The notes under the pieces were generated by a model. It made no database searches. It saw only the letters and a list, made by a program, of their open reading frames with translations, and was not told where the DNA came from. From Bradyrhizobium commune (GTDB lineage: Bacteria; Pseudomonadota; Alphaproteobacteria; Rhizobiales; Xanthobacteraceae), in contig NZ_CP061379.1 of assembly GCF_015624505.1 (NCBI RefSeq), forward strand, positions 4,402,001 through 4,466,000: a stretch of 64,000 bases of DNA, given 5' to 3'. Position 1 is the first letter of the stretch. Each line of letters starts with the position of its first letter. Of the stretch, positions 53,084 through 61,248 are shown one piece after another. The translations under genes and the position numbers were made by a program.

Positions 53084-53710
53084 TCACTTGCCCAGGATTT
53101 CCGCAGCCGCGCGATCCAGGATCGCGGCGATGCGGCGCGCCTCGGCGGTATCGCTGCCGTGCTTCGCACGCAGTGCGCGTTTGAGATTGTGGCGAGCGCG
53201 GTGCAGCTCGTCAGAGGCATCCGCATCGAGATCGCTGATGCCCGCAAAGGCCTCGCGCACCTCGTCCATGCGGCGGCCGATCCGCGACAGCGCCTGAAGG
53301 ATTCCGTCGGCGGTGGCGCGATGCTCGGCGAGAAACGCCTCGCCCTGCGGCGTGATGCTGTAGAGTTTTCTGCCGCCATCCTGCGCGACACGGGCGTGGC
53401 CGACCTCTTCGAGATAGGTCAGCGCCGGATAGATCACGCCGGGGCTCGGCGTGTAAAATCCCTCGGAGCGCTCCTCGATGATCTTGATCAGCTCGTAGCC
53501 ATGCGCCGGCTTCTCAGCGAGCAGCGCGAGGATCACGAGCTGGAGGTCCTGCGAGGACAGCCGGCGCGCGCCCGGAAAGTCGTCGCCGCCGCGCCCGAAA
53601 AAGCCGTGTCCGCCGCGGCCGAAGCGATGCCGCCCGCCATGCCGGCCCATGGCGAAGTGGGCGAAGTGCCCAAAGTGGAAGTTTCTGTGGTCTCTGTGCT
53701 TACCAAACAT
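53084..53710 (-). CDS. PadR-family regulator
   Basis: 208-aa PadR protein. The winged HTH reads LVILALLAEKPAHGYELIKI with YTPSPGVIYPALTYLEEVGH. An unusual His/Phe/Gly-rich N-terminus of about 45 residues (HRDHRNFHFGHFAHFAMGRH) precedes it and could bind a metal. The C-terminal part is helical for dimerisation. It precedes a methyltransferase gene and has a palindromic site upstream (53734-53747). Confidence 0.88.
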   Translation of the reverse strand: MFGKHRDHRNFHFGHFAHFAMGRHGGRHRFGRGGHGFFGRGGDDFPGARRLSSQDLQLVILALLAEKPAHGYELIKIIEERSEGFYTPSPGVIYPALTYLEEVGHARVAQDGGRKLYSITPQGEAFLAEHRATADGILQALSRIGRRMDEVREAFAGISDLDADASDELHRARHNLKRALRAKHGSDTAEARRIAAILDRAAAEILGK

Positions 53711-53733
53711 GTCTTACGTCTCCTTCTCAAAAC

Positions 53734-53747
53734 ATATCTTACGATAT
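53734..53747. promoter_or_regulatory. PadR operator candidate
   Basis: ATATC-TTAC-GATAT inverted repeat, 24 bp upstream of the padR start. PadR proteins bind ATAT-rich dyads, so this fits autoregulation. Confidence 0.55.
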
Positions 53748-53818
53748 AGTTTGCGATAGCGGAGGCGCAAATCACGGGTCCGTGATCGACCGGTCAGGGC
53801 CGCAGAGGCCGGGTGGCG

Positions 53819-54370
53819 CTACTCGGCGGCCTCACTGTGAGGCACGCCCTGCTCGACCTCGAGCTGAAGGATGTCGTTGAAGCGGTTGAAGGCGCCGCAC
53901 AGCGCGATGCGCCAGGTCAGCTCGACGATCTCTGCTTCCGAGAAATGGGCGCGAAGGCGGGCAAAAATCTCGTCGCGCGTCTTGTTCCAGTTGTTGGTGA
54001 CGGCGATGGAATATTCGACGACGAGCTTGTCGCGCTCATCGAGCTCGGGGTGATCCTTGTAGTCGACCAGGCGCGCGGCGCCCTCCTCCGACACGCCTTG
54101 CACCGCCAGCTTCGGCGCGTGGTGCGAGACGCAATAATCGCATTTGTTGAGCAGCGACACCGTCACCAGCGCGAGCTCGAGATGGCGTTTCGACACCAGG
54201 CCCTCGCTCGCGAGATCGACCAGCAACGACCACATGTGCTTGAAGATCGGCAGACGATGCGCCATCACACCGGCCTGGTTCTCGAACGCGCCGTAGGTCG
54301 TCATCTTGTCCCACAGCGGTCGCAATGCTTCCGGCAGATCGTCCCTGGTCTTGATCGAAACGCGCGACAT
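53819..54370 (-). CDS. AhpD-like carboxymuconolactone decarboxylase family protein
   Basis: 183-aa all-helical protein with the CxxC-x3-H motif of the AhpD family (NKCDYCVSHHAPKLA), so a peroxidase-type or thiol reductase function is likely rather than muconolactone decarboxylation. Start 54370 (MSRVSIKTRDDL). It is divergent from the YjbR gene, 69 bp apart. Confidence 0.87.
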   Translation of the reverse strand: MSRVSIKTRDDLPEALRPLWDKMTTYGAFENQAGVMAHRLPIFKHMWSLLVDLASEGLVSKRHLELALVTVSLLNKCDYCVSHHAPKLAVQGVSEEGAARLVDYKDHPELDERDKLVVEYSIAVTNNWNKTRDEIFARLRAHFSEAEIVELTWRIALCGAFNRFNDILQLEVEQGVPHSEAAE

Positions 54371-54439
54371 GGCATTCCATCCTCGGCTGGAACATGCATG
54401 CTGCCATAAAGGTGCGCCGATGTCCGCCATTGCAATCGC

Positions 54440-54784
54440 ATGACTCCCAAGACCTTTGAAGCGCGCTGCCTTTGCCTTCCCGCCGCCACCAAGGTGGTGC
54501 AGTGGGAAGGCACCTCCGTGTTCAAGGTCGGCGGCAAGATGTTCGCGCTGAGCGGCGGCTTGACCGCAAGCTACATGTTCAAGACCTCGGATATGGCCTA
54601 TGCGATGCTGATCGAGCAAGGCGCGGCGCGGCCGGCGCCGTATCTGGCACGGGCCAAATGGGTGCAGCTCGTCAGCAACACAGCGCTGCCCGATGCCGCG
54701 CTCACCGCCTATCTCGCGCAAGCCCATGCGCTGATCGTGGCAAGGCTGACGCGGAAGGCCCGCAAGGAGCTCGGGCTGGGCTAA
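54440..54784 (+). CDS. MmcQ/YjbR-family protein
   Basis: 114-aa protein with the YjbR fold pattern: LPAATKVVQWEGTSVFKVGGKMFAL and the C-terminal LTAYLAQAHALIVARLTRKA. The family is a DNA-binding-like fold of unproved function. Its stop overlaps the convergent lysR gene by 4 bp. Confidence 0.88.
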   Translation: MTPKTFEARCLCLPAATKVVQWEGTSVFKVGGKMFALSGGLTASYMFKTSDMAYAMLIEQGAARPAPYLARAKWVQLVSNTALPDAALTAYLAQAHALIVARLTRKARKELGLG

Positions 54785-55674
54785 AGCTTCGCCTCGGCAA
54801 AGATGCGGCCGATCCAGTCGAGGAAGATACGCAGGCGCAGCGTGAGCTGGCGATTTTGCGGGTACAGCGCCGAGAGTGGCGTCGGCGACGGCGGAAAGTT
54901 CGGCAGCACCTCGACCAGCGCGCCGCTGGCGAGATCTTGCTCGAAACGGTAGCGCGGCGCCTGGACCATGCCAAAGCCGAGCCGCGCCAGATCCGACATC
55001 GTGTCGGAATTGTTCACCCGGATCCGGCTTGGCAGCATGATCTCGCGCAAGGTGCCGCCGACCGAAAATTCCAGCGGCAGCACGTCGCCCGTTCGCGACG
55101 AAATGAAGCCGACCATCTGGTGCCCGTCGAGCGCGTCCGGCGCTGTGGGCGTGCCGTGCTGTGCGAGATAGGCCGGACTTGCCACTGTAATCTCCGCGAC
55201 CGTGCCGAGGCGGCGCTGGATCATGCCGCTGTCATCGGGCTGGCCAGCGCGAATGACGCAATCGACGCCCTCGCGCACGAGATCGACCAGGCGGTCGCCC
55301 TGCCCGATCTGCAACTCCAAGAGCGGATGACGCGCCAGGAATTCCGGCAGTTTTGGCAGGATGAAGGTGCGCGTCAAAAGCGGATGCGCATCGACGCGCA
55401 GCAGGCCGCGCGGCTCGGCGTCGCGCATCGCGCTTTCCGCCTCCTCCACCTCCGACAGGATCGCGACACAGCGGCGGTAATAGTCCTCGCCGTCGAGGGT
55501 CGGCGTGACATGGCGCGTGGTGCGCTCGAGCAGGCGCACGCCGAGACGCGCCTCGAGGCCGCGGATCACCTCGCTCGCCGTCGAGCGCGGCAGGCCGAGA
55601 TCGGCAGCGGCGGCGGTAAAGCTGCGCCTTTCGACGAGGCGGACGAACAGGCGCATGGAGTCGAAACGGTCCAT
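54781..55674 (-). CDS. LysR-family transcriptional regulator
   Basis: 297-aa LysR protein. N-terminal HTH MRLFVRLVERRSFTAAAADLG with SEVIRGLEARLGVRLLERTT (about 20-65) and a periplasmic-binding-like effector domain. The frame continues upstream to 56031, but ATG 55674 gives the canonical start. It is divergent from the tautomerase gene (126 bp), so it may regulate it; the effector is unknown. Confidence 0.9.
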   Translation of the reverse strand: MDRFDSMRLFVRLVERRSFTAAAADLGLPRSTASEVIRGLEARLGVRLLERTTRHVTPTLDGEDYYRRCVAILSEVEEAESAMRDAEPRGLLRVDAHPLLTRTFILPKLPEFLARHPLLELQIGQGDRLVDLVREGVDCVIRAGQPDDSGMIQRRLGTVAEITVASPAYLAQHGTPTAPDALDGHQMVGFISSRTGDVLPLEFSVGGTLREIMLPSRIRVNNSDTMSDLARLGFGMVQAPRYRFEQDLASGALVEVLPNFPPSPTPLSALYPQNRQLTLRLRIFLDWIGRIFAEAKL

Positions 55675-55800
55675 GCCGGATTGTTCAACACAGCCGACAG
55701 GTGATGGCAAGAGCTGCCGGATTATCCGCCTCGCACGATCGGCTATTCCCTGCGGAGGAGACGCGGGACGAACCTGCCGTCGCTGCCACGGAGCTTCACC

Positions 55801-56013
55801 ATGCCCTTTGCCAACATCAAGGTCCCGCAGGCTGCGCTGTCGACAGCGCAGAAGCAGGAGATCGTGCATCGCGTGACCGCGATGTTCGTCGATTACTTCA
55901 GCGAAGCGGCACGTCCCCACACGATGGTGCTGATCGAGGAAGTGCCCGACGGCGGCTATGGCCGCGCCGATGAAGTGTTCGTGATCCCCGCGCCGTACCG
56001 GGCCAAGGAGTGA
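55801..56013 (+). CDS. 4-oxalocrotonate tautomerase-like protein
   Basis: 70-aa protein MPFANIKVPQAALSTAQKQE. Once the Met is removed, Pro-1 would be the catalytic base of the tautomerase superfamily; the conserved Arg residues are less clear. It is divergent from the LysR gene. Substrate unknown. Confidence 0.85.
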   Translation: MPFANIKVPQAALSTAQKQEIVHRVTAMFVDYFSEAARPHTMVLIEEVPDGGYGRADEVFVIPAPYRAKE

Positions 56014-56119
56014 GGTGGGCGCTCTCCACAACGTGATGGGATGATCGTCATCCTCCCATTGGCCCGGTGCTGCACCGCAACTAGCTCACGGGAAATTCCA
56101 TTTCTGATGGAGAATTTCG

Positions 56120-56272
56120 ATGAGCAAGCCCAACACCACATCCGCCAAGAACCATCGCTACGAGCTCGTGCACGGCGAAGGCGCCGACTTCGTCGCCTAT
56201 CAACGCCGCAGCGACAACGGCCGTTGGCAAACCCTCGCGACCTGGATGATCCCGCAGTCGATCTGCGCGTAG
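56120..56272 (+). CDS. small hypothetical protein (50 aa)
   Basis: MSKPNTTSAKNHRYELVHGE to the end PQSICA. GGAG stands 9 nt upstream (56109-56112). No recognised domain; the YELVHGEGADFVAYQRR region is polar and could be a small DNA- or protein-binding module. A hairpin terminator follows at 56287-56309. Confidence 0.6.
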   Translation: MSKPNTTSAKNHRYELVHGEGADFVAYQRRSDNGRWQTLATWMIPQSICA

Positions 56273-56286
56273 AAAAAAGCGTCGTC

Positions 56287-56309
56287 ATGCCCGGGCTTGT
56301 CCCGGGCAT
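56287..56309. terminator. ATGCCCGGG hairpin after the 50-aa gene
   Basis: Perfect 9-bp stem ATGCCCGGG / CCCGGGCAT with loop CTTGT. There is no T-run, but seven A precede it on the plus strand, giving a T-run on the minus strand: it could terminate transcripts arriving from the ohrR side. Confidence 0.65.
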
Positions 56310-56359
56310 GCACGTTCCTTGTGACGCGCGGCGAGGCTCGCATGCGCTGCGCGTATCGC

Positions 56360-56830
56360 TCAGCGCTTCTTCTCGCTGTCCACCTGTGTCGCCCGCAAGA
56401 GATTGTCGCGCAGCCGGCTCACCGTCTTCTGCACCACCGGAAATTCATCGCCGAGACCGGTCGCCTCGATCACGGATTTGCCGAGATCCTGCTCGATCAG
56501 CTTGCGGCCGGCCGGCATCAGGCCGATCCGCACCTGCCGCTCGTCGGTGGGATCGCGGTGGCGGCTGATGAATCCCATCTGCTCGAGCTTCTTCAGGATC
56601 GGCGTCAGCGTGTTGGATTCCAGGAACAGCTTTTCGCCCAGCGCGCTGACGGTCAGCTCGTCCTCGTCCGACAGCGCCACCATGGCGATGTACTGGGTGT
56701 AGGTCAGGCCGACCTTGTCCAGCAGCGGCTTGTAAGCGCGGCCGAAGGCCAGATTGGCCGAATAGACGGCAAAGCACAGGAAATTCGACAGTTTTCGGCC
56801 TTTATCGGTGGATTTGGAAAGACGGGCCAC
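56360..56830 (-). CDS. ohrR: OhrR-type MarR-family organic peroxide sensor
   Basis: 156-aa MarR protein. The reactive cysteine is in LSNFLCFAVYSANLAFGRAY (Cys about 18), followed by KPLLDKVGLTYTQYIAMVAL as in other OhrR proteins; wing and HTH follow (VSALGEKLFLESNTLTPILK). Peroxide oxidises the Cys and releases DNA. GTG 56830 has GGAGG 5 nt upstream. It is divergent from ohr across two operator-like repeats. Confidence 0.93.
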   Translation of the reverse strand: MARLSKSTDKGRKLSNFLCFAVYSANLAFGRAYKPLLDKVGLTYTQYIAMVALSDEDELTVSALGEKLFLESNTLTPILKKLEQMGFISRHRDPTDERQVRIGLMPAGRKLIEQDLGKSVIEATGLGDEFPVVQKTVSRLRDNLLRATQVDSEKKR

Positions 56831-56873
56831 GGGAACCTCCGCAATTTGTGATCCGCCAGGGAATATAAATCGC

Positions 56874-56889
56874 ATCCGATTAAATCGGA
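56874..56889. promoter_or_regulatory. OhrR operator 1
   Basis: ATCCGATTAAATCGGA: CCGAT half-sites around TAA, about 44 bp upstream of the ohrR start. Shares CGCATCCGATTA with operator 2. Confidence 0.75.
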
Positions 56890-56930
56890 AGAGATTGACT
56901 GGCTCGGTCGCCAGGTTTATTTCAATACGC

Positions 56931-56947
56931 ATCCGATTAGATCGGAT
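56931..56947. promoter_or_regulatory. OhrR operator 2
   Basis: ATCCGATTAGATCGGAT, a near-perfect dyad 35 bp upstream of the ohr start, directly at the likely ohr promoter. The two operators are 57 bp apart, about 5.5 helical turns. Confidence 0.8.
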
Positions 56948-56981
56948 ACGATATAACTCAAACCCCGAAAGGAATTCCGCC

Positions 56982-57383
56982 ATGACCACCGCTGCAAAAG
57001 TTCTCTTCACAGGCCAGGCCCACGTTACCGCCGGCCATGACGGCGCCGCACGCTCGCAGGACGGCCAGCTCGACATCAAGCTGCCGCAGCCGCACCCGGC
57101 CGCCGAAAACCTGTTCGCCGCCGCCTGGTCGGCTTGCTACCTCGGCGCCATCGGGCTCGCCGCCGCCCAGCGCAAGGTCAAGCTGCCGCAAGAGCCGTCG
57201 GTCGATACCGCGATCGACCTGAACAATGCGGCCAGCGGCTTTTTCCTGCGCGCCCGCCTCGACGTCAGCGTGCCCGGTGTCGATCGCGCAGTTGCGCAGG
57301 AGCTGATCGAGGCCGCGCACGGCATCTGCCCTTACTCCAAGGCCGTCCACGGCAACATCGAAGTGACAACAACCCTCGTCTGA
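56982..57383 (+). CDS. ohr: organic hydroperoxide resistance protein Ohr
   Basis: 133-aa thiol peroxidase that reduces fatty-acid hydroperoxides. The two catalytic cysteines are in AWSACYLGAI (about 48) and GICPYSKAVHGNIEV (about 115), and the Arg/Glu pair of the active site is present (AENLFAAA). It lies next to the OhrR repressor. The MTTAAKVLFTGQAHV start gives the family length. Confidence 0.95.
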   Translation: MTTAAKVLFTGQAHVTAGHDGAARSQDGQLDIKLPQPHPAAENLFAAAWSACYLGAIGLAAAQRKVKLPQEPSVDTAIDLNNAASGFFLRARLDVSVPGVDRAVAQELIEAAHGICPYSKAVHGNIEVTTTLV

Positions 57384-57451
57384 CACACTCCGACGCGGCC
57401 CGGCCGAGGAACGGCCGGGCGCGGCGCGGAGCAACAATCCGGGAGCCGACC

Positions 57452-57868
57452 ATGAGCAACAATTTCCTGCGAACCGTGCGCGTGCTGGCGAGCGTTGCCT
57501 TGCTCGCCACCAACATCGTCACGCGGCCAGCCGCCGCAGCGCAGCCGGCCGGCGTCACCCGCACCGACCTCCAGCGCCACGACCTCAGCGCGCCCGGACG
57601 CGAAGCGGTGCAGGTCCGCGTCGACCTCGCACCGGGCATAGCCTTCGGCCGCCACACCCATCCGGGCGAAGAGATCATCTACGTGCTGGCCGGCCGCATG
57701 GAATACGACGTCGACGGCAAGCCGCCGGTGACGCTGAAGGCCGGCGACGTGCTGTTCATCCCGGCCGGAACCGTTCATGCCGCGAAGAACGTCGGCGACG
57801 TGACCGCGAGCGAGCTTGCGACCTATATCGTCGAGAAGGACAAGCCGCTGCTGACGCTGGTGAAGTGA
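57452..57868 (+). CDS. exported cupin-domain protein
   Basis: 138-aa protein with a signal peptide (about 1-28, cleavage near AAAA-QP) and a cupin_2 domain: GRHTHPGEEIIYVLAGRMEY (motif 1) and GDVLFIPAGTVHAAKNVG (motif 2), with metal-binding His residues. The substrate is unknown; similar proteins are annotated as putative dioxygenases or binding proteins. It follows ohr by 68 bp and may belong to the same peroxide-inducible group. Confidence 0.86.
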   Translation: MSNNFLRTVRVLASVALLATNIVTRPAAAAQPAGVTRTDLQRHDLSAPGREAVQVRVDLAPGIAFGRHTHPGEEIIYVLAGRMEYDVDGKPPVTLKAGDVLFIPAGTVHAAKNVGDVTASELATYIVEKDKPLLTLVK

Positions 57869-57874
57869 GCCGGA

Positions 57875-57910
57875 TTGACCCATTCGCAATATCTGACTAA
57901 AGTCAGATAT
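57875..57910 (+). promoter_or_regulatory. promoter and 22-bp operator touching the start codon of the MarR-GNAT gene
   Basis: TTGACC (57875-57880), 17-bp spacer, TAAAGT (57898-57903). Perfect inverted repeat ATATCTGACT (57889-57898) / AGTCAGATAT (57901-57910) with centre AA overlaps the -10 element. The ATG begins at 57912, so the predicted transcription start almost coincides with the start codon. Confidence 0.68.
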
Positions 57911-57911
57911 C

Positions 57912-58784
57912 ATGCTCGATCCTGTTTCCCGCGTCCGCCGCTTCAACCGTGCCGTGACTTCTGCCGTCGGCGCGCTCGACACCTCGTTCCTCGGGCGCGG
58001 ACGGCCGCTTGGTGCGGCGCGCGTGCTCAATGCAATCGGGCAAGGGCGTTCGGATGTGGCTGACATCCGCGACTATCTCGGCCTGGATTCCGGGCTGATG
58101 AGCCGCCTGCTGCGCAGCCTCGAGGACGAAGGGCTGATCGAGACCGAAACGCATGAAGACGACGCACGACGTCGCGTTGCCAGCCTGACGCGCGCGGGCC
58201 GGCGCGAATTCGCGGCCTATGAGGCATTGTCGAACACGCAGGCCGAAGGTTTCCTCGCGCGGCATGCGCAGCGCGAAGCGCTGCTGGCGGCGATGGATCT
58301 GATCGCGTCGGCGCTGACGCGCGAGCGCATTGCACTCACCGAGATGGATCCGCGCAGCGACGAGGCCCGCTATTGCCTCGGCGAGTATTACGCCGAGCTC
58401 GGCCGCCGCTTCAAACAGGGTTTTGACGTCTCGCTGTCGCGCGATCCCGATGCCAAGGACATGCGCCGCCCGCGCGGCAGCTTCATCGTGGCGATGTCCG
58501 ACACGCTGCCGATCGGTTGCATCGGCCTGAAGGGAACGGATCACGGTTATGCCGAGATCAAGCGCCTCTGGGTCGCGCCCTCCGCGCGTGGATTGGGGCT
58601 CGGCAAGCGCCTGATGGACGCCGCCGAGGATGCCGCACGCACGCTCGGCATCGCCCTCTTGCGGCTCGACACCAACAGCGCGCTGCCGGAAGCCGGCCGG
58701 CTCTACCGCACCACCGGCTGGCGTGAGATCCCGCGCTTCAATGACGACCCCTACCCGGATCTGTTTTTCGAAAAGCGCCTGTGA
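57912..58784 (+). CDS. MarR-GNAT fusion protein
   Basis: 290-aa protein: N-terminal MarR HTH domain (about 1-145; VADIRDYLGLDSGLMSRLLR with EDEGLIETETHEDDARRRV) and a C-terminal acetyltransferase domain (about 150-290; VAPSARGLGLGKRLMDAAED binds acetyl-CoA). Such fusions are common in soil bacteria; the substrate of the acetyltransferase and whether DNA binding depends on it are unknown. No Shine-Dalgarno precedes the ATG. A 22-bp palindrome abuts the start, so autorepression is likely. Confidence 0.9.
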   Translation: MLDPVSRVRRFNRAVTSAVGALDTSFLGRGRPLGAARVLNAIGQGRSDVADIRDYLGLDSGLMSRLLRSLEDEGLIETETHEDDARRRVASLTRAGRREFAAYEALSNTQAEGFLARHAQREALLAAMDLIASALTRERIALTEMDPRSDEARYCLGEYYAELGRRFKQGFDVSLSRDPDAKDMRRPRGSFIVAMSDTLPIGCIGLKGTDHGYAEIKRLWVAPSARGLGLGKRLMDAAEDAARTLGIALLRLDTNSALPEAGRLYRTTGWREIPRFNDDPYPDLFFEKRL

Positions 58785-58840
58785 GCGGTGCACCGATTCC
58801 CGTGCTCCCGCGTTAGGCTCGGAGCCGCAGGAGCATCGCC

Positions 58841-59227
58841 ATGACGCCAGCCGAACTCGCTCACATCTATCGCGGCTATATTGCTTGCCTGAACCGGCAG
58901 GATTGGACAGCACTCGGCCAATTTGTGCATGACGAGGTCGTGCACAATGCGCGGCCACTTGGGCTGACAGGCTATCGCGCGATGCTGGAGCAGGATTTTC
59001 GCGAGATCCCGGACTTGCGTTTCAACATCGACCTGCTGATCTCCGAGCCACCGCGCATCGCCAGCCGGCTGAAATTCGATTGCATGCCGGCCGGCACGTT
59101 CCTCGGGCTGGCCGTGAACGGCAGGCGTGTGTCATTCTGCGAAAACGTGTTCTACGAATTCCGCGACGGAAAGATCCGGCAGGTATGGTCGATCGTCGAC
59201 AAGGCGGCGATCGAAGCGCAGCTCTGA
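58841..59227 (+). CDS. SnoaL/NTF2-like ester-cyclase family protein
   Basis: 128-aa protein with the NTF2 cone fold of the SnoaL-like family: AHIYRGYIACLNRQDWTALG, FVHDEVVHNARPLGLTGYRA, then FRDGKIRQVWSIVDKAAIEA. Related proteins isomerise polyketides, but most members are uncharacterised. It follows the MarR-GNAT gene by 56 bp on the same strand. Confidence 0.82.
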   Translation: MTPAELAHIYRGYIACLNRQDWTALGQFVHDEVVHNARPLGLTGYRAMLEQDFREIPDLRFNIDLLISEPPRIASRLKFDCMPAGTFLGLAVNGRRVSFCENVFYEFRDGKIRQVWSIVDKAAIEAQL

Positions 59228-59245
59228 GGCTGCGCCTCATTTTCA

Positions 59246-60472
59246 TCATGCTGCCACTGGCGCCGGCGCCGGCTCGCCTTGCGGCTTCGGGAACGGGCGG
59301 AAATTCATCGCCATCAGGAACGCGCCGAGGCCCATCGCCCAGGAGCCGATATAGAGCCAGGCGTAGCTAGAGAACGCGTCATAGATCAGGCCGCCGGCGA
59401 GCGGGCCGGTCGCCATGCCGAGGCTGCCCGCCATCGCGGTGCCGCCGATCATCGTCCCCATCATGCGCAGCGGAAAGTTTTCGCGGATCAGCACCGAATA
59501 GAGCGGCATGGTGCCGGCATAGATGAAGCCGAACACGGCAGCGACCGTATAGAACGTCGCGAGCTGGTGCGCGAACACATAGGCGAGCGCGCCGAACGCC
59601 TGCAACAGCAGGCCTGAGACCAGTACGCGCTTGGCGCCGAACCGGTCCCCCATCACGCCAAAGGCGATGCGGCCGCCAAGGCCGGCGAGGCCTTCGACGC
59701 TGTAGATCGTCACCGCCGCGATCAGCGGAATGCCGCAGCTCACGGCATAGCTGACGGTGTGGATGATCGGGCCGGAATGGGTGGCGCAGCAGAAGAAATT
59801 GGTCGCGACGAGGATCAGGAATTGCGGCGAGCGCAGCGCTTCGCCCCGCGACATCTCGGCCTGTGGCACGCCTCCGCCCGACGGCGCGGCGGTTGGATGC
59901 GCGAGCGCCGGGGGACGACGCACCAGCAGCGATACCGGGATCATGATGGCACCAACCACCAGCGCCACGATCTGCATCGCGGTGCGCCAGTCATGGTTCG
60001 AGACGAGCCAGGCCGCGAGCGGCGCCATCGTCATCGGCGCCACGCCCATGCCGGCCGACACCAGCGAGACGGCCAGGCTGCGATGGGTGTCGAACCAGCC
60101 GGTGACGGTCGCCATCATCGGCGCGAAGATCGCGGCGCAGGAGGCGCCGACCAAAAGGCCGAACACGAACTGGAACACGATCAGCGAGGTCGCATGGCTC
60201 GCGGCGAACAGGCTCAACGCCAGCACCGTCGATCCCGTCAGCACCACCGGCAGCGGACCAAACTTGTCCGTCAGAGTCCCCCAGATCATGCTGCTGAACG
60301 CCATCGCCAGGAAGCCGATCGTCATCGCGCTGGAGATGCCGGTCACCGACCACCCGGTGTCCTTCGCGATCGGCTGGAGGAACACCGGCAGCGAAAACAT
60401 GCCGCCGATGGCGACGCAGCCGAGCAAGCCGCCGGCGGCGACAATCACCCAGCGATAAGAGGTACCAGTCAT
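59246..60472 (-). CDS. MFS transporter
   Basis: 408-aa protein with twelve hydrophobic helices and the MFS loop motif IWGTLTDKFGPLPVVL after helix 2 (motif A like). The OFA/oxalate-formate-exchanger-like family (MFS_1) is a good fit. Substrate unknown. Convergent with the SnoaL-like gene, 18 bp apart. Confidence 0.9.
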   Translation of the reverse strand: MTGTSYRWVIVAAGGLLGCVAIGGMFSLPVFLQPIAKDTGWSVTGISSAMTIGFLAMAFSSMIWGTLTDKFGPLPVVLTGSTVLALSLFAASHATSLIVFQFVFGLLVGASCAAIFAPMMATVTGWFDTHRSLAVSLVSAGMGVAPMTMAPLAAWLVSNHDWRTAMQIVALVVGAIMIPVSLLVRRPPALAHPTAAPSGGGVPQAEMSRGEALRSPQFLILVATNFFCCATHSGPIIHTVSYAVSCGIPLIAAVTIYSVEGLAGLGGRIAFGVMGDRFGAKRVLVSGLLLQAFGALAYVFAHQLATFYTVAAVFGFIYAGTMPLYSVLIRENFPLRMMGTMIGGTAMAGSLGMATGPLAGGLIYDAFSSYAWLYIGSWAMGLGAFLMAMNFRPFPKPQGEPAPAPVAA

Positions 60473-60657
60473 GTTTGTCTCCCGTCAGGTCTGTCTGGGT
60501 GGAAGACGAATTGGAATGGCGCAAGCAGACAGGTCGACGCTACTTTATTTCGCGAGCCCCCGCGACCGCCGCGAGCGCATGGTTCCGCCGCCGGCGTCTC
60601 TGGTGCGCCCTGCCGGCGCAGCATATCTGATGGCAGCAGATGTCAGGAAGAACCCGC

Positions 60658-61119
60658 ATGCCAAAAGTCGACGTCGCCGCTGTCCCCGCCCGCAAGGGCT
60701 CCGGCTATCCCGCCCCCTTCGACGCGCCTTGCGCCGAGCGCCTCCGGCAACGGCTCGGCAATGCCGGAGGCCTCTCCGATTTCGGTATCAATCTGATGCG
60801 CCTGCCGCCGGGCAACTGGTCGAGCCAGCGGCATTGGCACTCGCACGAGGACGAGTTCGTCTATGTGCTCGAAGGCGAGTTGACGCTGATCGAGGACGGC
60901 GGCGAAACCGTGCTGCGCGCCGGCGATTGCGCCGCCTTTCCGAAAGGCAGCGGCAACGGCCACCACATGATCAACCGCTCGGATGCAATGGCCGTGTATC
61001 TCGAAGTCGGCTCCCGCTCGCCCGACGACCTCATCACCTGCTCCGACATCGACATGATGAGCCCGGCGTCCGATGGCCGCTTCCTGCACAAGGACGGCAC
61101 GCCGTATCCGGACGGATAA
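60658..61119 (+). CDS. cupin-domain protein
   Basis: 153-aa protein with cupin motifs HWHSHEDEFVYVLEGELTL and GDCAAFPKGSGNGHHMINRS, carrying the metal His/Glu set. The C-terminal SDIDMMSPASDGRFLHKDGT resembles cupins from sugar or acetone metabolism loci. Cytoplasmic (no signal peptide). Start 60658 chosen. Function open. Confidence 0.84.
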   Translation: MPKVDVAAVPARKGSGYPAPFDAPCAERLRQRLGNAGGLSDFGINLMRLPPGNWSSQRHWHSHEDEFVYVLEGELTLIEDGGETVLRAGDCAAFPKGSGNGHHMINRSDAMAVYLEVGSRSPDDLITCSDIDMMSPASDGRFLHKDGTPYPDG

Positions 61120-61248
61120 GCGATATCGCCGAGACCTCGCCAAGGGACGTGCTCTCTGCACAAGGTTGCAATTCGATTTGAGACGCTGCGCAGCTGCGAT
61201 AGGATGTTGGCCGACCGCCCTATAGCCGGCAGCACCAAGGACAGCGGC

